Shown one piece after another: positions 61,027 to 64,000 of a stretch of DNA of 64,000 nt. The notes under the pieces are model-generated. The model did not search any database. It was not told the DNA's origin and saw only the letters and a list, made by a program, of their open reading frames with translations. Position numbers and translations under genes: made by a program. Position 1 is the stretch's first letter. The number at the start of each line of letters is the position of its first letter. The stretch is from Candidatus Saccharimonadota bacterium. GTDB taxonomy: Bacteria; Patescibacteriota; Saccharimonadia; Saccharimonadales; Saccharimonadaceae. The stretch spans positions 46,048 through 110,047 of the forward strand of contig JAFRAU010000002.1 in assembly GCA_017405245.1 (NCBI GenBank), in the 5' to 3' direction.

Positions 61027-61515
61027 TTATTGAATCTGGATTTTCTTAGGGGCTTCGACTTTTTCTTTCTCGAAGGTGATAGTGAGAACACCATCTTTTA
61101 ATTCTGCTTTAACGCTATTCTCGTCTTCCCTAACCTGAACAGGCAAGGCGATAGTACGAGAGAATTCGCCCCAATAGCACTCTTGAATATGCCAACGAGT
61201 AGTATGCTCATCTTCCCCACCTGAGAGGATACCGGAAATAGTTAGAATATTATCCGAGATACTTACGTCTAAGTCTGACTTAGAGATGCCGGCAGTGCGG
61301 GCTTTTACTACTAATTTATCGGCGGTTTCGTAGACATCCACAGCGAGCTGTCCAGGAAATTCGTCGGCGTTATCCCACCCATCATCATCTGATGGCGCTG
61401 CTTCTTCAATACCGGCAGGTTCTTCTGCCGCGGCAGGAGCAGTGGTGTCGCTACTATCTAAAAAAGCAGCGGCTAGATCGTCTTCCATCAGCATATCGTC
61501 GTTGTTACGAGCCAT
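61027..61515 (-). CDS. Small heat-shock protein (Hsp20/alpha-crystallin)
   Basis: 162 residues. An acidic Ala/Asp-rich N-terminal arm (1-50) is followed by the alpha-crystallin domain (about 58-150) with VDVYETADKLVVKA, GEFSRTIALP and the hallmark A-x-L-x-DGVLTI (AELKDGVLTITF). The C-terminal IQIQ matches the I-x-I assembly motif. An ATP-independent holdase chaperone. Strong GGAGG SD and own terminator. No CIRCE element was seen. Confidence 0.93.
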   Translation of the reverse strand: MARNNDDMLMEDDLAAAFLDSSDTTAPAAAEEPAGIEEAAPSDDDGWDNADEFPGQLAVDVYETADKLVVKARTAGISKSDLDVSISDNILTISGILSGGEDEHTTRWHIQECYWGEFSRTIALPVQVREDENSVKAELKDGVLTITFEKEKVEAPKKIQIQ

Positions 61516-61584
61516 TTTACCTCCACGTAATTGTTATTGTTATGCTTTATTATAAATCTACTTTTTGATAAAATCAAGTAAAAT

Positions 61585-62250
61585 ATGGGTTTTGATGTAA
61601 AAAATACAACATTTTTTGGGTTATTTGACCTACTCTTCCCTCACTCTTGTAGGTGTTGTGGACGACTGGGAGACGTGCTTTGTGAACGTTGTAAAAAACA
61701 CAACAACTCTTGTATAATTAAAATTTGTGCACGTTGTAAAAAATCGATTGCGGAATGTAAATGTGTGTGTCCAGTCTATACCGTAGCGTGGCGCGAGGGT
61801 GTAATGAGTGACTTAGTAGAAGAATATAAATATAAGTCAGTTCGTGATATTGCGAAGATACTTGCAGAAATGCTAAATGACGCGATTCCCTCCTCTGTCT
61901 CGGAGGCCTTGATTGTACCGCTTCCGACAATTGGTAGACATATTAGAGAGCGCGGCTTTGATCATACGAGGCTACTTGCTGAGAACTTAGCTAAATGTAG
62001 GCCTGGATTTAGGGTGCAGGAGATTATCAAAAGATGTGGTAAAAATGTGCAGGTAGGTGCTGATGAGAAAACTCGAAAGCTGCAAGCGTCAAAAGCGTAC
62101 GAGGTTTTGCAGAAAGTCGATGCTACGAAGCGCTATTTGCTACTTGATGATGTCTGGACTACTGGTGCATCTATGGAGGCGGCAATGAAAGTAATCAGAA
62201 AAGCCGGTGCAAAGGACGTGATGGGCGCAGTGGTGGTGGCGGGGAGGTAG
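61585..62250 (+). CDS. comF: ComF-family phosphoribosyltransferase-like protein
   Basis: 221 residues. An N-terminal zinc-finger pair (CRCCGRLGDVLCERC and CARCKKSIAECKC, about 18-55) is followed by a type I PRTase domain with ERGFDHTRLLAENLA and the PRPP loop YLLLDDVWTTGAS (about 185-197). In competent bacteria ComF helps take up single-stranded DNA, so it fits a DNA-uptake lifestyle, although ComEC is not in the window. No SD; a weak TAAAAT lies ten nt upstream. Confidence 0.88.
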   Translation: MGFDVKNTTFFGLFDLLFPHSCRCCGRLGDVLCERCKKHNNSCIIKICARCKKSIAECKCVCPVYTVAWREGVMSDLVEEYKYKSVRDIAKILAEMLNDAIPSSVSEALIVPLPTIGRHIRERGFDHTRLLAENLAKCRPGFRVQEIIKRCGKNVQVGADEKTRKLQASKAYEVLQKVDATKRYLLLDDVWTTGASMEAAMKVIRKAGAKDVMGAVVVAGR

Positions 62251-62253
62251 GAG

Positions 62254-62450
62254 TGGCCTTCTTTGAATGTTATCTTTTTTGAATACCGCCTTCTTTGGTT
62301 GCACACTTTTGGTAATAGGTTGCCTCGCGTCTGTCAGAATTAAGTCTTGGCAGGCAGGCCTGCGCCCGACTAAACGGTACTCGGCCTGTGCCAAGACTTG
62401 CTTCTGACGGCTCGTCAAATATTACCAAAACTGTGCAATTCAAAGAAGCC
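62254..62450. repeat. Long imperfect inverted repeat (~70-bp arms)
   Basis: The comF-FISUMP gap (62251-62462) is mostly one structure. The left arm (62288-62352) and right arm (62388-62450) pair through successive blocks: TTCTTTG/CAAAGAA, TTGCACA/TGTGCAA, TTTTGGTAATA/TATTACCAAAA, GTCAGAA/TTCTGAC and AAGTCTTGGCA/TGCCAAGACTT, with a ~35-nt loop. A further direct copy of the arm tip (GGCCTTCTTTGAAT) lies at 62256-62269. As RNA it would be a very stable hairpin; as DNA it resembles a MITE-like or recombination element. It may also act as the comF terminator. Confidence 0.7.
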
Positions 62451-62462
62451 TAAACTTCCTAA

Positions 62463-63145
62463 AACGCACATTGTACGACTATCGGGGGATAGACGGAACA
62501 GGGACGAGGTCTAATCCTGCTAGTGGTTCTAATCAAGTCAGTTATGTCATTAGGAAGTTAGCTGATGGTAATTGTTGGATGAGTGAGAACCTTAAACTTA
62601 CTCTTTCTACCTCACACGCATATGAAGTTGCGACGTTCTCTGGTGGAACGGCTAGCTGGACACCAAACTCCACTACCACTTCTAGCGCTTATAATTATGC
62701 CATTACACCTAATACCCAAGTGAATATATCCGTTAACGGCAAAAATGAATGGTACTATCCGTGGTATGCTGCTACCGCTGGACAAGGAACACGAACTGCA
62801 AGTCCTACCATTTCCCAATCCATTTGTCCTAAGAGCTGGAAACTGCCTAATGGCGGTACTAACGCTGCACCAAGCTTCCAAAGTCTAGCTACTGCATACA
62901 GCATAGGAGTTGATTCTGCTGGTTCCACCAAACTCCAAGGCGTCCCACTCTCCTTCTACTATGCTGGCGACTACTACTCCGGTAGTCTGAGCGATACGTC
63001 ACACGGTTACTACTGGTCAGCTAGCCCGTACACCAGCAATAGTGACCGCGCGTACGTTCTGTACGTCGGCAGTAGCTACGGCAACCCCCAGGACAACAGC
63101 TACAAGTTCCGCGGGTTTTCCGTTCGTTGTGTTGCTATTCCTTAG
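62463..63145 (+). pseudogene. FISUMP-domain cassette lacking a start (silent copy)
   Basis: An open frame of ~225 residues starting within RTLYDYRGIDG, without ATG, SD, promoter or signal peptide. The frame stays open upstream to a stop near 62405 inside the hairpin. DGNCWMSENLKL, a Cys-Pro-x2-Trp-x-Leu-Pro motif (CPKSWKLP) and a terminal GYYWSAS ... GFSVRC identify the FISUMP/major-paralogous domain, a C-type-lectin-like fold used in surface proteins. Its first 203 bp are ~84 % identical, ungapped and inverted, to 63679-63881 of the convergent gene (hand count). The last ~120 bp are GC-rich, with mostly NNC codons. It is probably a truncated or donor copy rather than an expressed gene. Confidence 0.7.
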
Positions 63146-63186
63146 ACGCATAGAACAAGAATTACGTGAACCTTGATTGCTCCTTT

Positions 63187-64000
63187 TTAAATATTCATAC
63201 AACGCATTGGAAAACCGTAATGCTTAGAAGCTCTGTACTGCGGGAACATATACCTATCAGGTCTGCTATAAAGTAGTATATATGCAGTATTAATGGGTTC
63301 ATTAACTGTTGAGCTCCAATAGAAGCCACGCGTGTCGGTGGCACCTGGACCTCCTCTGTCGTACCAACCTTGCTGAGAAAAACTCAACGGTATACTTTCT
63401 AATTCTGCATAATCCGAAGTATTCTCCATATTGGTTGCATAGCCAAAATACGCGTTGGTTAATGCACCATAAGATTTAGTAGTATTAATGCTATAATTCG
63501 CTGGAAGTCTCCATCCTTTTGGACAAATAGAATTTGGTGCGTCTTCACCAGATTGTAATGTTGTTTCGCTTTCGGCCGTAGCAGCATACCAAGAATACCA
63601 ACATTTTCTACTACTGCCACTTCCAGTATAAACAGTATTTCCGTTCATTGCACAAGTTCCGTTAGTTGAACAGCTTGTTGGCGTCCAACTAGTCGTTCCA
63701 CCAGAGAACGTCGCCACCTCATAACTATGCGAAGTAGAAAGAGTCAGTTTAAGATTTTCACTCATCCAACAGTTACCATCAGCAAGTTTCCTAATAACAT
63801 AACTAACTTGGTTAGAACCAGTGGCCGGAGACGAGGCTGTCCCTGTTCCATCTATCCCGCGATAGTCGTACAATGTGCGTTGTGGGACATAAGCATTATC
63901 TCCTTGATGTGTACCAGTAGTGTCTATTGTAGCCGTCGACGTTCCTGCGCTGGCTAGTGGCGTCGTAGCGCTAGAACATACTTCTGGTGTCATGTCTTGC
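63187..64000 (-). CDS. FISUMP-domain surface protein, C-terminal part (runs off the right edge)
   Basis: At least 271 codons, open to the window end. The Thr/Ser-rich upstream region (TPEVCSSATTPLASAG) resembles a linker between repeats or domains. The domain then runs from TLYDYRGIDGTG through DGNCWMSENLKL, ICPKGWRLP and FYWSSTVNE to the terminal GFPMRCMNI. FISUMP proteins are secreted and lectin-like. This is the probable expressed copy, with its N-terminus outside the window. Its 3' end has ordinary AT-rich codons, unlike the facing cassette. Confidence 0.8.
   Translation of the reverse strand, partial: QDMTPEVCSSATTPLASAGTSTATIDTTGTHQGDNAYVPQRTLYDYRGIDGTGTASSPATGSNQVSYVIRKLADGNCWMSENLKLTLSTSHSYEVATFSGGTTSWTPTSCSTNGTCAMNGNTVYTGSGSSRKCWYSWYAATAESETTLQSGEDAPNSICPKGWRLPANYSINTTKSYGALTNAYFGYATNMENTSDYAELESIPLSFSQQGWYDRGGPGATDTRGFYWSSTVNEPINTAYILLYSRPDRYMFPQYRASKHYGFPMRCMNI

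Noticed and set aside
1..64000. Reassigned UGA codons (code 25)
   Set aside because: Several genes end in UGA at coupled ATGA overlaps (8691, 15697, 48524), so UGA is a stop.
1..64000. Insertion sequences, prophage genes, CRISPR arrays, rRNA
   Set aside because: None seen: no transposase, capsid, Cas or repeat-spacer pattern, and no rRNA-like sequence.

Overview
The window most likely comes from a Candidatus Saccharibacteria (TM7, Patescibacteria/CPR) chromosome around the replication origin. Four things suggest this. The DNA is AT-rich. The genes are tightly packed with many 4-nt overlaps. A dnaA-dnaN-recF core sits next to rpmH/rnpA/yidC/khpB. The type IV secretion (T4SS) set combines PrgI, VirB4, TrbL and VirB2-like proteins, as is known for this phylum. 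UGA is used as an ordinary stop (for example at 8691-8693 and 15697-15699), which argues against the UGA=Gly lineages Gracilibacteria and Absconditabacteria. The taxon is inferred from gene content; no 16S gene is present.

Layout. 1-6.1 kb: small membrane and house-keeping genes (FtsB-like protein, tRNA-Met(CAU), MscS-like channel, bile-salt-hydrolase-type Ntn hydrolase, Mur ligase, GtrA). 6.0-33.1 kb: a large surface-glycan locus. It holds an undecaprenyl-phosphate sugar transferase, an O-antigen-polymerase-like protein, galE, rmlACBD for dTDP-rhamnose, a Wzm/Wzt-type ABC exporter, about eight glycosyltransferases, two large multi-pass proteins of GT-C/DUF2142 type, a ricin-lectin secreted hydrolase, a thioredoxin-fold membrane protein and a class V aminotransferase. 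A LexA-type DNA-binding protein without its protease heads the last operon. 33.2-34.9 kb: an LCP protein, the enzyme type that links such glycans to peptidoglycan. 35.0-44.5 kb: khpB, yidC, rnpA, an asymmetric ABC exporter pair, rpmH, a probable oriC, dnaA, dnaN and recF. 44.5-60.9 kb: a T4SS locus. Nine minus-strand genes (TrbL-like, PrgI, VirB4 N-domain protein, VirB4 ATPase, a large unknown membrane protein, and two hydrolase+PEGA pairs) are divergent from five VirB2-like pilin genes. 61.0-62.3 kb: Hsp20 and ComF. 62.3-64.0 kb: a long imperfect hairpin and two FISUMP-type C-type-lectin-fold coding regions facing each other. One is a cassette with no start, and its 3' end has the NNC-rich codon pattern expected of a diversified variable region.

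Taken together, the window encodes an envelope and contact programme: make and export a rhamnose-containing glycan, anchor it to the wall, and build a cell-wall-penetrating T4SS with lectin-like surface proteins. This fits a small episymbiont living on another bacterium. A strong regulatory theme runs through it: extended -10 boxes (TGnTATAAT) lie 6-10 nt before many start codons, implying widespread leaderless transcription. The most unusual part is the right end (FISUMP pair, hairpin and variable-region-like tail). No stretch over 300 bp lacks a gene; the longest gaps are 40562-40810, 42170-42391 and 62251-62462, and each is described.
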